This document shows positions 8,492-17,270 of a stretch of 64,000 nucleotides of DNA, piece after piece (position 1 is the first letter of the stretch; each line of letters opens with the position of its first letter). Made by a program: the position numbers and the translations under genes. Under the pieces are notes generated by a model. It was not told where the DNA came from and searched no databases. It saw only the letters and a program-made list of their open reading frames with translations. The DNA is taken from positions 2,503,001 through 2,567,000 of the forward strand of contig NZ_CP146350.1 of the NCBI RefSeq assembly GCF_037055355.1. The letters are read 5' to 3'. The DNA is from Streptomyces sp. DG1A-41 (GTDB taxonomy: Bacteria; Actinomycetota; Actinomycetes; Streptomycetales; Streptomycetaceae).

Positions 8492-9250
8492 ATGTCGTAC
8501 CGCTCCGCTCTCTCCTACGTCTTGAGCAGCACCGTCGAGCCCTGCGCCGAGCAGACCGGCGCAAGCGGGAGGTTTCCCCGCGCCTCGGTGGCCGCCCTCG
8601 CAGAGGCAGGACTGCTCGGACTCACCGTCTCCCCCCACCTCGGCGGCGGCGGCCTCGGACTCGTCGAGGCCGCTGACGTCGTGACCCAGGTGTCCCGCGC
8701 ATGCCCGGCCACCGGCGCTGTTCTCCGCTCCCACTACGCCGCGGTCGCCTGCGTCGAGGCGTACGGCACGCCTTGGCTGCGCCGGAGGATCGCCGAGGGG
8801 CATCACCTCAGCACCCTCGCCCTGACCGACGACGGCGGCGACGACGGCGGACCGAGCGGCGTGGCTCCGCCGGCGGGTTCGACGGCGACACGTACCGGTG
8901 ACGTGGTGGCGCTGCGCGCCCGGAAGCGCGACGTGGTGGGGGCAGGAGAGGCCGACAGCTACGTCTGGTCCTCCCGGCCGGACGACGGAAGCGACAGGCC
9001 GGTCCTCTGGCTGGTCCCGGCGGACGCACCACGCCTGTTCGTGCCGGCCCGGCCCGACGGCGCGGGCCCGCGCGGCAGTTGCACGTCCACCGTCTGCGCC
9101 GACCCGGTACTGGTCCCGGCGAGCGCGAGACTCGGACGGAAGGGCGGCAGGCGCGACGACGTGCTGGGCACCGTCCTCGAGTGGCTGGCCACGCTGCCGG
9201 CCACGGGCCCGGCGCTCGCCGAGCGGGTCGGTGCCGAGGCACTCACCTGA
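8492..9250 (+). CDS. Truncated acyl-CoA dehydrogenase-like protein in the oxalate regulon
   Basis: The ATG at 8492 follows GGAG by 7 bases. The 252-residue product has the acyl-CoA dehydrogenase N-terminal helical domain at about residues 20-105 (LAEAGLLGLTVSPHLGGGGLGL, VSRACPATGAVLRSHYAAVACV). A degenerate middle beta domain follows at about 110-215 (LSTLALTDDGG at the position of the usual FAMTEP-like loop, then LWLVPADAP). The C-terminal four-helix domain, with the catalytic base and much of the FAD site, is absent. The family is normally about 380 residues. An operator directly upstream ties it to the island. It may not be a dehydrogenase at all; binding of a short acyl-CoA such as oxalyl-CoA is possible. 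The function is unknown. Confidence 0.7.
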   Translation: MSYRSALSYVLSSTVEPCAEQTGASGRFPRASVAALAEAGLLGLTVSPHLGGGGLGLVEAADVVTQVSRACPATGAVLRSHYAAVACVEAYGTPWLRRRIAEGHHLSTLALTDDGGDDGGPSGVAPPAGSTATRTGDVVALRARKRDVVGAGEADSYVWSSRPDDGSDRPVLWLVPADAPRLFVPARPDGAGPRGSCTSTVCADPVLVPASARLGRKGGRRDDVLGTVLEWLATLPATGPALAERVGAEALT

Positions 9251-9306
9251 CGCCACACCCGCCTGACACCGGACGTTCCCGACGGTGGACGCAGACGTTG
9301 ACGACT

Positions 9307-9315
9307 GCATACAGT
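9307..9315. promoter_or_regulatory. Putative GntR operator, site 4
   Basis: CTGCATACAGTATTC with core 9307-9315, 147 bp upstream of the formate dehydrogenase operon. Confidence 0.78.
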
Positions 9316-9461
9316 ATTCGTTGACGTAGAAGCCAACCACAGGGGCGCTCATATCGGACGAGCAGACCGGTCAGGCCAGGCCCGTCGATCAACCACCCCT
9401 TCGAATCCATCTTCGATCAGTCAAGGGATTCCCACATGCGCGACGGTCAGGCGGAGGCACC

Positions 9462-9942
9462 ATGACGACGAGCGTCAAAGACGTGACGACGGAGGCCGCC
9501 ATCAATGCGATCGTGGCCGCCCACCGCGGGCAACGCGGTCCGCTGCTGCCGATACTGCACGCCATCCAGGCGGAACTCGGCTGCGTGCCCCAGGAGGCGA
9601 TTCCGCTTCTTGCCCGCGAACTCAACCTCTCCCGGGCGGACGTGCACGGGGTGGTGTCCTTCTACCATGACTTCCGCCACGAGCCCGGCCTGTACGACCG
9701 TGCGCATCTGCCGTGCCGAGGCCTGTCAGGCGCTCGGCGCGGACGCCCTGGTGACCTGTGCCCGCGACCGGGCGGGAGTCTCCCTCGGGGAGACGCGCGC
9801 CGACGGATCGGTCACCGTGGAGCAGGTCTTCTGCCTCGGCAACTGCGCGTTGGGGCCGTCCGTCGAGGTGAACGGCGAGGTGTTCGGACGCATGAGCGCA
9901 GAGCGCCTGCGCTCGGTACTGGACGAGGCGGTCTCCTCATGA
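9462..9942 (+). pseudogene. fdsG: NAD-dependent formate dehydrogenase gamma subunit (frameshifted)
   Basis: The ATG at 9462 follows GGAGG. The first part (AINAIVAAHRGQRGPLLPILHAIQAE... VVSFYHDFRHEP) is the thioredoxin-like fold of FdsG/NuoE. The second part, one base out of frame, carries the [2Fe-2S] ligands (RICRAEACQALGA and VFCLGNCALGP). The break is near 9687-9700 (GAGCCCGGCC). Removing one C gives HEPACTTVRICRAEAC and a normal protein of about 160 residues. FdsG passes electrons between the flavin subunit and the iron-sulfur chain. Its stop overlaps the fdsB start by 4 bases (ATGA), as expected in a working operon, so the shift may be a sequencing error. Confidence 0.82.
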
Positions 9943-11524
9943 CTCAGGTGTCGAGCTCCCCGGTCTCTCCCGTCTCCCCGGTGACGGTGTACGTGCCCCG
10001 CGACTCGGCGGCGCGGTCCGTCGGCGCGGACGCTGTCGCGAACGCGATCCGGACGGCGGCTGCCGTTCAGGGCCGGCCGGTAGAGCTGGTGCGCAACGGG
10101 TCGCGCGGGATGCTCTGGCTGGAGCCACTGGTCGAGGTGGTCACGCCCGAGGGACGGATCGGCTACGGGCCGGTGGCGCCCTCGGACGTGGCGGGCCTGG
10201 TGGACGCCGGACTCCTGGACGGGGCGGACCACCCGCTGCGACTCGGTGTCGTGGACGAACTCCCCTGGCTGGCCCGCCAGTCACGGGTCACGTTCGCCAG
10301 GGTCGGGATCACGGACCCGCTCTCCCCCGAGGACTACGAGCGGCACGGCGGCCTCGCCGGCCTGCGCAAGGCCCTCGGCCTTCCGCCCGCCGACGTGATC
10401 ACCGAGGTCACCGATTCCGGCCTGCGCGGCCGGGGCGGGGCGGGATTCCCGGCCGGCATCAAGTGGAAGACCGTCCACGACTGCGCCGACGAGCTGAAGT
10501 TCGTCTGCTGCAACGCCGACGAGGGCGACAGCGGCACCTTCGCGGACCGCATGGTCATGGAGGGCGACCCGTTCATGCTCATCGAGGGCATGACGATCGC
10601 CGCCCACGCGGTCGGCGCGCGCGAGGGCTACCTCTACATCCGCTCCGAATACCCCGACGCGGTGGCCACGATGCGCGCGGCGATCGGGATCGCACGCGAG
10701 CGGGGCTGGCTCGGGGAGCGCGTCCTCGGCTCCGACCTCACCTTCGACCTGCACGTCCGCGTCGGCGCGGGCGCGTACATCTGCGGTGAGGAGACCTCCA
10801 TGCTGGAGAGCCTGGAGGGCAAGCGCGGCATGGTCCGTGCCAAGCCGCCCATCCCCGCGATCGAGGGGCTCTTCGGCAAGCCGACGGTGGTCAACAACGT
10901 CCTCACCCTCGCCACCGTCCCGGCAATCCTCGCGGACGGCGCGAAGGCGTACCAGGAACTCGGCGTGGAACGCTCGCGCGGCACCCAGGTCTTCCAGCTC
11001 GGCGGCAACATCGCACGCGGCGGCATCGTGGAGACGGCGTTCGGTGTCACCCTGCGCGAACTCGTCGAGGACTACGGCGGCGGCACGCTCACCGGGCGCC
11101 CGGTGCGCACCGTGCAGGTCGGCGGGCCCCTGGGCGCCTACCTGCCGACGTCGACGTTCGATCTGCCCATGGAGTACGAGGCGTTCGCCGCGGCCGGCGC
11201 GATGCTCGGCCACGGCGGCGTCGTGGTCTTCGACGACACCGTGGACATGGCCGCACAGGCCCGCTTCGCGATGGAGTTCTGCGCCGCGGAGTCCTGCGGC
11301 AAGTGCACGCCCTGCCGCGTCGGTTCGGTACGAGGGGTCGAGGTGATCGACCGGATCGTGGCCGGCGAGGACCGCGACGACAACCTCGCTCTGCTCGAGG
11401 ACCTCTGCGAGCTGATGACCGACGGTTCGCTGTGCGCCATGGGCGGATTGACGCCGATGCCGGTGCGCAGCGCCATCACACACTTCTCCGACGACTTCCT
11501 CGCAAGGGGGAGGGCACGGCATGA
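9939..11524 (+). CDS. fdsB: NAD-dependent formate dehydrogenase beta (flavin, NAD-binding) subunit
   Basis: The ATG at 9939 overlaps the fdsG stop. The protein matches FdsB/NuoF. It has an N-terminal region GRPVELVRNGSRGMLWLEPLVEV, the FMN/NADH site GLRGRGGAGFPAGIKWK near residue 165, GAGAYICGEETSMLESLEG near 285, the SLBB segment, and the [4Fe-4S] ligands ESCGKCTPCRVGS near 450. It takes electrons from FdhA and FdsG and reduces NAD+. As printed, the frame has no stop where one is expected and stays open to 12101. A single missing G in the run at about 11507-11511 would end the protein as LARGEGTA and overlap the fdhA start as ATGA. I therefore give the restored end, about 528 residues. Confidence 0.85.
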
Positions 11525-14337
11525 CACTGCTCAAGGAGCCCGACTTCGGAACCCCGGAACGGCCCGGCGAGGCGAAGGTCTCGGTCGAGGTCGACGGACT
11601 GCCCGTCACGGTGCCCGAGGGCACCTCGGTGATGCGCGCGGCGGCGCTCGCCGGTATCGACATACCCAAGCTCTGTGCCACCGACAGCCTGGAGCCGTTC
11701 GGATCCTGCCGGCTGTGCGTGGTGGAGGTCGACGGCCGCCGCGGCACCCCGGCGTCCTGCACCACCCCGTGCGCCGACGGCATGGTGGTGCGGACGCAGA
11801 CGCCCAAGGTGGAGAAGCTCCGCCAGGGGGTCATGGAGCTGTACATCTCCGACCATCCGCTGGACTGCCTGACCTGCTCGGCCAACGGCGACTGCGAACT
11901 GCAGGACATGGCAGGCGTCGTCGGACTGCGCCAGGTGCGGTACGGCTACGAGGGCGAGAACCACCTCGACGCCGCGCCGGACCTGAGCAACCCCTACTTC
12001 GACTTCGACCCCGCCAAGTGCATCGTCTGCTCCCGCTGCGTCCGCGCCTGCGGCGAGGTGCAGGGCACCTTCGCGCTGACCATCGAGGGCCGCGGCTTTG
12101 ACTCCAAGGTCTCCCCCGGCGCGGGTGGGTCGTTCATGGACTCCGAGTGCGTCTCGTGCGGCGCCTGCGTGCAGGCCTGCCCGACGGCGACGCTGCAGGA
12201 GCGGTCGGTCGTCCAGCTCGGCATGCCGTCCCGCTCGGTGATCACGACCTGTGCGTACTGCGGGGTCGGCTGCTCGTTCAAGGCCGAGCTGCGCGGCGAC
12301 GAACTGGTCCGGATGGTGCCGTACAAGGACGGCGGGGCCAACGAGGGGCACTCCTGCGTCAAGGGCCGTTTCGCCTTCGGATACGCGACCCACCCCGACC
12401 GGGTCATGAAGCCCATGGTCCGCGAGAAGATCACGGACCCGTGGCGCGAGGTCGAGTGGGAGGAGGCCATCCGGACGGTCGCCCGGAAGATGCTCGCCAT
12501 CCAGGAGACGTACGGCCCGAGTTCGATCGGCGCCATCAGCTCCTCGCGGTGCACCAACGAAGAGGTCTACGTCGTCCAGAAGATGGTGCGCGCGGCCTTC
12601 GGCAACAACAACGTCGACACCTGTGCCCGCGTCTGCCACTCCCCCACCGGGTACGGGCTGAAGCAGACCTTCGGCGAGTCGGCCGGCACGCAGGACTTCC
12701 GCTCGGTGGCCAAGGCCGACGTCATCATGGTGATCGGCGCCAACCCCACCGACGGGCACCCGGTGTTCGGCTCGCGGATGAAGCGCCGGCTGCGCGAGGG
12801 CGCGAAGCTGATCGTGGTCGACCCGCGCCGTATCGACCTGGTGCGCTCGCCGCACATCGAGGCCGCACACCACCTGCAGCTCAGGCCGAGCACGAACGTC
12901 GCCGTCATCAACTCCATGGCGCACGTGGTGGTCACCGAAGGCCTGGTCGACCGGTCCTTCGTCGCCGAGCGGTGCGAAGCATTCGACGAGTGGGCCGAGT
13001 TCGTGGCCCTGCCGGAGAACAGCCCGGAGGCCACCGAACCCATCACCGGGGTGCCGGCCGGGGAACTGCGCGCCGCAGCCCGGCTGTACGCGCAGGCGCC
13101 CAACGGGGCCATTTACTACGGCCTCGGCGTGACCGAGCACAGCCAGGGCTCCACGATGGTCATGGGGATGGCGAACCTCGCGATGGCGTGCGGCAACATC
13201 GGCCGCGAGGGTGTCGGGGTCAACCCGCTGCGCGGCCAGAACAACGTGCAGGGCTCCTGCGACATGGGCTCCTTCCCGCACGAGTTCACCGGCTACCGCC
13301 ATGTCTCCGACGACGCCGTGCGCACCGTGTTCGAGGAGCTGTGGGGCCGTTCGCTGCTGCCCGAGCCGGGGCTGCGGATCCCCAACATGTTCGACTCGGC
13401 GATCGACGGTTCGTTCCGGGGCCTGTTCGTGCACGGCGAGGACATCGCCCAGTCCGATCCGAACCTGCGGCACGTCACCGCCGCGCTCGAGGCGATGGAC
13501 CTGGTCGTGGTGCAGGATCTGTTCCTGAACGAGACGGCCAAGTTCGCGCACGTCTTCCTGCCCGGCGCGTCGTTCCTGGAGAAGGACGGCACCTTCACCA
13601 ACGCCGAGCGCCGGATCAACCGGGTGCGTGCGGTGATGAAGCCGAAGACGGGCAAGCACGAGTGGCAGATCGTCTGCGAGATCGCCACCGCCATGGGCTA
13701 CCCCATGTCCTACGACCACCCGAGCCAGATCATGGACGAGATCGCCCAGGTCACACCGACCTTCACCGGTGTCTCCTTCGACCTGCTGGACAAGCTCGGC
13801 AGCGTCCAGTGGCCGTGCAACGAGCAGGCGCCAGAAGGCACGCCGACGATGCACGTCGACGGGTTCGTCCGCGGCAAGGGCAGGTTCGTGGTCACGTCGT
13901 ACGTGCCGACGGACGAGCGCACCACCTCGCGCTTCCCGCTGGTGCTCACCACGGGCCGGATCCTCAGCCAGTACAACGTCGGGGCGCAGACGCGCCGTAC
14001 GGACAACGTGGCGTGGCATCCCGAGGACATCCTGGAGCTCCACCCGCTGGATGCCGAGAACCGCGGCATCACCGACGGCGACATGGTGACGCTGGCCAGC
14101 CGGGTCGGCAGTACGACGCTGCGCGCGCGGGTGTCCGACCGGATGCCGCCGGGCGTCGTCTACACGACGTTCCATCACCCGGTGACCGGCGCCAACGTCG
14201 TCACCACCGAGAACTCGGACTGGGCGACCAACTGTCCGGAGTACAAGGTGACCGCCGTGCAGGTCGGCCTCGCCCACCCGCTCGGGCGGCACGCCACCGA
14301 GTCCGTCGAGACCGGCCGGCTCGCGGAGGTGGACTGA
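11521..14337 (+). CDS. fdhA: NAD-dependent formate dehydrogenase alpha (molybdenum catalytic) subunit
   Basis: This intact 938-residue protein oxidises formate to CO2 at a bis-MGD molybdenum centre. In order it has a [2Fe-2S] ferredoxin domain (FGSCRLCVVEVDG), a His/Cys [4Fe-4S] site (HPLDCLTCSANGDCELQ) and two ferredoxin clusters (CIVCSRCVRAC and CVSCGACVQACP). A proximal cluster (CAYCGVGC) follows, and then the molybdopterin domain from about residue 260. The segment NNVDTCARVCHSPTGYGL supplies the Mo-ligand Cys and the neighbouring His of cytosolic NAD-linked enzymes. No twin-Arg signal is present, so it is cytoplasmic. The C-terminal MGD-binding domain (LTTGRILSQYNVGAQTRR) is complete. 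It matches the FdsA family in length. Confidence 0.95.
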   Translation: MTLLKEPDFGTPERPGEAKVSVEVDGLPVTVPEGTSVMRAAALAGIDIPKLCATDSLEPFGSCRLCVVEVDGRRGTPASCTTPCADGMVVRTQTPKVEKLRQGVMELYISDHPLDCLTCSANGDCELQDMAGVVGLRQVRYGYEGENHLDAAPDLSNPYFDFDPAKCIVCSRCVRACGEVQGTFALTIEGRGFDSKVSPGAGGSFMDSECVSCGACVQACPTATLQERSVVQLGMPSRSVITTCAYCGVGCSFKAELRGDELVRMVPYKDGGANEGHSCVKGRFAFGYATHPDRVMKPMVREKITDPWREVEWEEAIRTVARKMLAIQETYGPSSIGAISSSRCTNEEVYVVQKMVRAAFGNNNVDTCARVCHSPTGYGLKQTFGESAGTQDFRSVAKADVIMVIGANPTDGHPVFGSRMKRRLREGAKLIVVDPRRIDLVRSPHIEAAHHLQLRPSTNVAVINSMAHVVVTEGLVDRSFVAERCEAFDEWAEFVALPENSPEATEPITGVPAGELRAAARLYAQAPNGAIYYGLGVTEHSQGSTMVMGMANLAMACGNIGREGVGVNPLRGQNNVQGSCDMGSFPHEFTGYRHVSDDAVRTVFEELWGRSLLPEPGLRIPNMFDSAIDGSFRGLFVHGEDIAQSDPNLRHVTAALEAMDLVVVQDLFLNETAKFAHVFLPGASFLEKDGTFTNAERRINRVRAVMKPKTGKHEWQIVCEIATAMGYPMSYDHPSQIMDEIAQVTPTFTGVSFDLLDKLGSVQWPCNEQAPEGTPTMHVDGFVRGKGRFVVTSYVPTDERTTSRFPLVLTTGRILSQYNVGAQTRRTDNVAWHPEDILELHPLDAENRGITDGDMVTLASRVGSTTLRARVSDRMPPGVVYTTFHHPVTGANVVTTENSDWATNCPEYKVTAVQVGLAHPLGRHATESVETGRLAEVD

Positions 14338-14338
14338 G

Positions 14339-14575
14339 ATGACCGCCACCGTGCCGTCCGAGCAGCGCATGGCGAACCAGATCGCCGCCAACTTCCGCCA
14401 CGTCCCCGCCGACACCGCCGCCGAGGCGATCGCCGCCCACATCCGCCGGTTCTGGGACCCGCGGATGCGCGGGCGGCTGCAGGAGCTGGTGGATGACGGG
14501 GCGGACGGCCTGGATCCCGTGGTCCTCGCCGCGGCTCAGCTGCTGCGTCAGCCGCAGGAGGCCTCGGCCGGCTGA
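14339..14575 (+). CDS. fdsD: NAD-dependent formate dehydrogenase delta subunit
   Basis: A 78-residue protein that begins one base after the fdhA stop, in the position of fdsD. The sequence MANQIAANFRHVPADTAAEAIAAHIRRFWDPRMRGRL is characteristic of FdsD: an NQIA motif, a conserved HIRRFWDPRMR, then VLAAAQLL. The family is needed for assembly or stability of the molybdenum formate dehydrogenase and has no known cofactor. It closes the operon and is followed by a strong hairpin. Confidence 0.9.
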   Translation: MTATVPSEQRMANQIAANFRHVPADTAAEAIAAHIRRFWDPRMRGRLQELVDDGADGLDPVVLAAAQLLRQPQEASAG

Positions 14576-14589
14576 CCCGCCCGACACCG

Positions 14590-14634
14590 GCAGCGCCTCA
14601 TCTCCGCTCTGCTGGAGGGGAGATGAGGCGCTGC
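14590..14634. terminator. Bidirectional terminator between fdsD and carbonic anhydrase
   Basis: A perfect 16-base inverted repeat (GCAGCGCCTCATCTCC at 14590-14605 with its complement at 14619-14634) and a 13-base loop. It lies between the convergent fdsD and carbonic anhydrase genes. Confidence 0.85.
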
Positions 14635-14658
14635 GGTGTGTACGGAGCCCGAAGGGGC

Positions 14659-15282
14659 TCAGGCGGCGGCGACGTCGTCCAGGCCCCGGCTGGTGACGAG
14701 CCGTACCTGCCCGCTGCCGAGGTGGTAGGAGAGGCCGACGACCGCGGCCCGCCCGCCGACGACCTCGGGTGAGCGGTTCAGCAGCAGGTCCACAGTGTGC
14801 CGTATGTGCTCGTTCACGACGTCGGCCTCCTCGCTCAGCCCCACCGCCCGCGCGGCCAGCACGCTGGGTGCGACACGCTCGACGACGTCGCGCACATACC
14901 CGGCGGGAGTCAGCCCCTCCGCCACGGTGGCGCACGCGGCGCGGACCGCTCCGCAGGCTTCGTGTCCGAGCACCACGACGAGGGGACAGCCGAGTTGGGC
15001 CACGCCGTACTCGATACTGCCGAGCACCTCCGGGCCCAGCACGTGGCCGGCGGTGCGCACCACGAACAGGTCGCCGAGCCCACGATCGAAGAGGATCTCT
15101 GCGGCCAGTCGCGAGTCGGAGCATCCCAGGACCACGGCGAAGGGATGCTGACCGGGTACCAGAGTGGCGCGGTGCGCGGCGTCCTGGTTCGGATGCTCAG
15201 GGTCTCCGTCGACGAAGCGCTGATTGCCCGTCAGGAGGATGTCGAGGGCCTGTGCCGCGGTGGGTGTCTGAGTGTTCTGCAT
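14659..15282 (-). CDS. Beta-class carbonic anhydrase
   Basis: The 207-residue product has the zinc ligands and dyad of beta-carbonic anhydrases: CSDSR near residue 55 (Cys ligand plus the Asp-Arg pair) and GHEACGAV near 110 (His and Cys ligands). FVVRTAGHV and GSIEYGVAQL lie between. It interconverts CO2 and bicarbonate. I chose the ATG at 15282 (MQNTQTPTAAQALD) because the island operator at 15305-15313 would otherwise fall inside the coding region. Longer in-frame starts at 15306 and 15342 exist. No strong ribosome site is seen, so the mRNA may be nearly leaderless. In context it would handle the CO2 released by Oxc and formate dehydrogenase. Confidence 0.88.
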   Translation of the reverse strand: MQNTQTPTAAQALDILLTGNQRFVDGDPEHPNQDAAHRATLVPGQHPFAVVLGCSDSRLAAEILFDRGLGDLFVVRTAGHVLGPEVLGSIEYGVAQLGCPLVVVLGHEACGAVRAACATVAEGLTPAGYVRDVVERVAPSVLAARAVGLSEEADVVNEHIRHTVDLLLNRSPEVVGGRAAVVGLSYHLGSGQVRLVTSRGLDDVAAA

Positions 15283-15304
15283 GAAATCAGGATGACTAGA
15301 TTCC

Positions 15305-15313
15305 ATACTGTAT
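15305..15313. promoter_or_regulatory. Putative GntR operator, site 5
   Basis: CCATACTGTATGCAAT, core 15305-15313, ends 22 bp before the carbonic anhydrase start and probably overlaps its promoter. Confidence 0.78.
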
Positions 15314-15432
15314 GCAATAGGTCGGAGCGGTTCCGAGTGCACACGCGGGGACTCCGCGACATACGCGGGGACTCGCCGAGCCGACCCTTGCCGGCGTTCC
15401 CATCAGGCGGATTCGGACCGCCCTACTGTTGC

Positions 15433-15441
15433 ATACAGTAT
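15433..15441. promoter_or_regulatory. Putative GntR operator, site 6
   Basis: TTGCATACAGTATCC, core 15433-15441, lies 262 bp before pntA on the plus strand. Confidence 0.75.
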
Positions 15442-15702
15442 CCGATCCTCTATCCTCGTTCGATCGAGAGGTTTCCGTGGTGACGCGTTGACGGCGGAAG
15501 CCCCACACAGCCAGGAAAGCACTGCCCTTCAAAAACCACTGCTCGAGGCCCATTGGTCCGGTCCCGCGCTGTCCGGTCGCACACGGCCGGTACCGCAAGG
15601 TGAAGCACATCACGGTCCGCCTGCGTCGGCCCGCACCCGCCTCGCGGGGAGGCCCGAACACAGATCCTGCCTCTAACCCTCCTCTGACGAGAGATACAGG
15701 AC

Positions 15703-17264
15703 ATGTCTGCTGAAGAACCCGCACACCATCCTCCCCAGCGCATAGGCGTGGTCGCCGAGTCCGTCCCCGGGGAGACGCGCGTCGCGGCAACCCCCGCGAC
15801 GGTGCGTCTGCTGCTGGGGCTCGGCTACGAGGTCGTGGTCGACCCGGAGGCCGGTGAGGCGTCCGGCTTCGCCGACCAGGCTTACGTCGATGCCGGCGCG
15901 GAAGTCGGCGAGGCCTGGGACGCGGATGTCGTCCTGAAGGTGAACGCCCCCTCCGGCACGGAGATCGCCAGGCTGCGTGAGGGCGCGACCGTGGTCGCCC
16001 TGCTGGCACCGGCGCAGAAGCCCGAACTGCTCCAGGCGCTCGCCGACGCCGGCGTGACCGCTCTCGCTCTGGACGCCGTACCGCGCATCTCGCGCGCACA
16101 GTCGATGGACGTGCTGTCCTCGATGGCGAACATCGCCGGCTACCGCGCGGTCATCGAGGCCGCGCACGTCTTCGGACGGTTCTTCACCGGCCAGGTCACC
16201 GCGGCCGGCAAAGTGCCGCCGGCGAAGGTCCTGGTGGCCGGCGCGGGTGTGGCCGGACTGGCGGCGATCGGCGCCGCTTCCAGCCTCGGCGCGATCGTGC
16301 GCGCCACCGACCCGCGCCCGGAGGTCGCGGACCAGGTGAAGTCGCTGGGCGGCGAGTACCTCCCGGTGAACGTCGCTCAGGATCAGCAGGCGAGCACCGA
16401 CGGGTACGCCAAGGCGACCTCCGCCGACTACGACCGCGCTGCCGCCGAGCTCTACCACGAGCAGGCCAAGGACGTGGACGTCGTGATCACCACCGCGCTG
16501 ATCCCGGGCCGGCCCGCGCCGCGCCTGCTGACGGCCGAGGACGTGGCGGTCATGAAGCCGGGCAGCGTCATCGTGGACATGGCCGCCGTCCAGGGCGGCA
16601 ATGTCGAGGGCACGGTCGCGGGCCGGGCGGTGGTGACCGACAACGGCGTGACCATCATCGGCTACACCGACCTGGCCTCCCGGCTGCCCGCACAGGCCTC
16701 CCAGCTGTTCGGCACCAACATGGTGAACCTGCTGAAGCTGCTCACGCCCGGCAAGGACGGGCAGCTGACCATCGACTTCGACGACGTCGTGCAGCGGGCC
16801 GTGACCGTGGTGCGGGACGGCGCCGTCACCTGGCCGCCGCCGCCCGTCGCGGTCTCGGCCGCCCCCGCGGTGCAGGCCACGACGGCGCCCGCCAAGCCCG
16901 AACCCAGGCAACCGAAACTGCCGCCTGCGGGACGCTACGGCCTGATCGGGGTCGGCATGCTCGCGATGCTCCTGCTGGTGGCCTTCGCCCCCGCGCAGCT
17001 CGCCGCGAACTTCACCGTGTTCGCGCTGGCGGTGGTGATCGGCTACTACGTCATCGGCAAGGTGCACCACGCGCTGCACACACCGCTGATGTCGGTGACC
17101 AACGCGATCTCCGGGATCGTCGTGATCGGCGCCCTGCTGCAGATCGGGCACGAAGCAGGCTCGTCACCGCGCTGTCCTTCGTGGCGCTCCTGCTGACGAG
17201 CGTCAACATCTTCGGCGGCTTCGCCGTCACCCGCCGCATGCTGTCCATGTTCTCGAAAGGCTGA
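15703..17264 (+). pseudogene. pntA: NAD(P) transhydrogenase subunit alpha (frameshifted near the end)
   Basis: The first 490 residues give a normal PntA. The NAD-binding domain I (RIGVVAESVPGETRVAATPATV near 12-33, VLVAGAGVAGLAAIGAASSLGA near 172-193) is followed by a Pro/Ala linker and membrane helices (YGLIGVGMLAMLLLVAFAP, VIGYYVIGKVHHALHTPLMSVTNAISGIVVIGALLQIGHEAG). At about 17155-17162 the frame changes. The other frame continues LVTALSFVALLLTSVNIFGGFAVTRRMLSMFSKG, the expected last helix, to a stop at 17262. One missing base restores a protein of about 520 residues. With PntB it couples proton entry to hydride transfer from NADH to NADP+. In the island it would turn formate-derived NADH into NADPH. 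Confidence 0.88.
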
Positions 17265-17270
17265 GCCGAC

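Larger units (their letters stand above)
15283..15702. other. Divergent promoter region of carbonic anhydrase and pntA
   Basis: No gene is supported. The region holds two island operators (15305 and 15433), one near each gene, and a long leader of about 260 bp before pntA. Confidence 0.5.

Noticed and set aside
11476..14442. Very long open frame on the minus strand opposite fdhA
   Set aside because: It is a shadow of the intact fdhA gene. High GC leaves antisense frames open, and the translated sequence has no recognisable domain.
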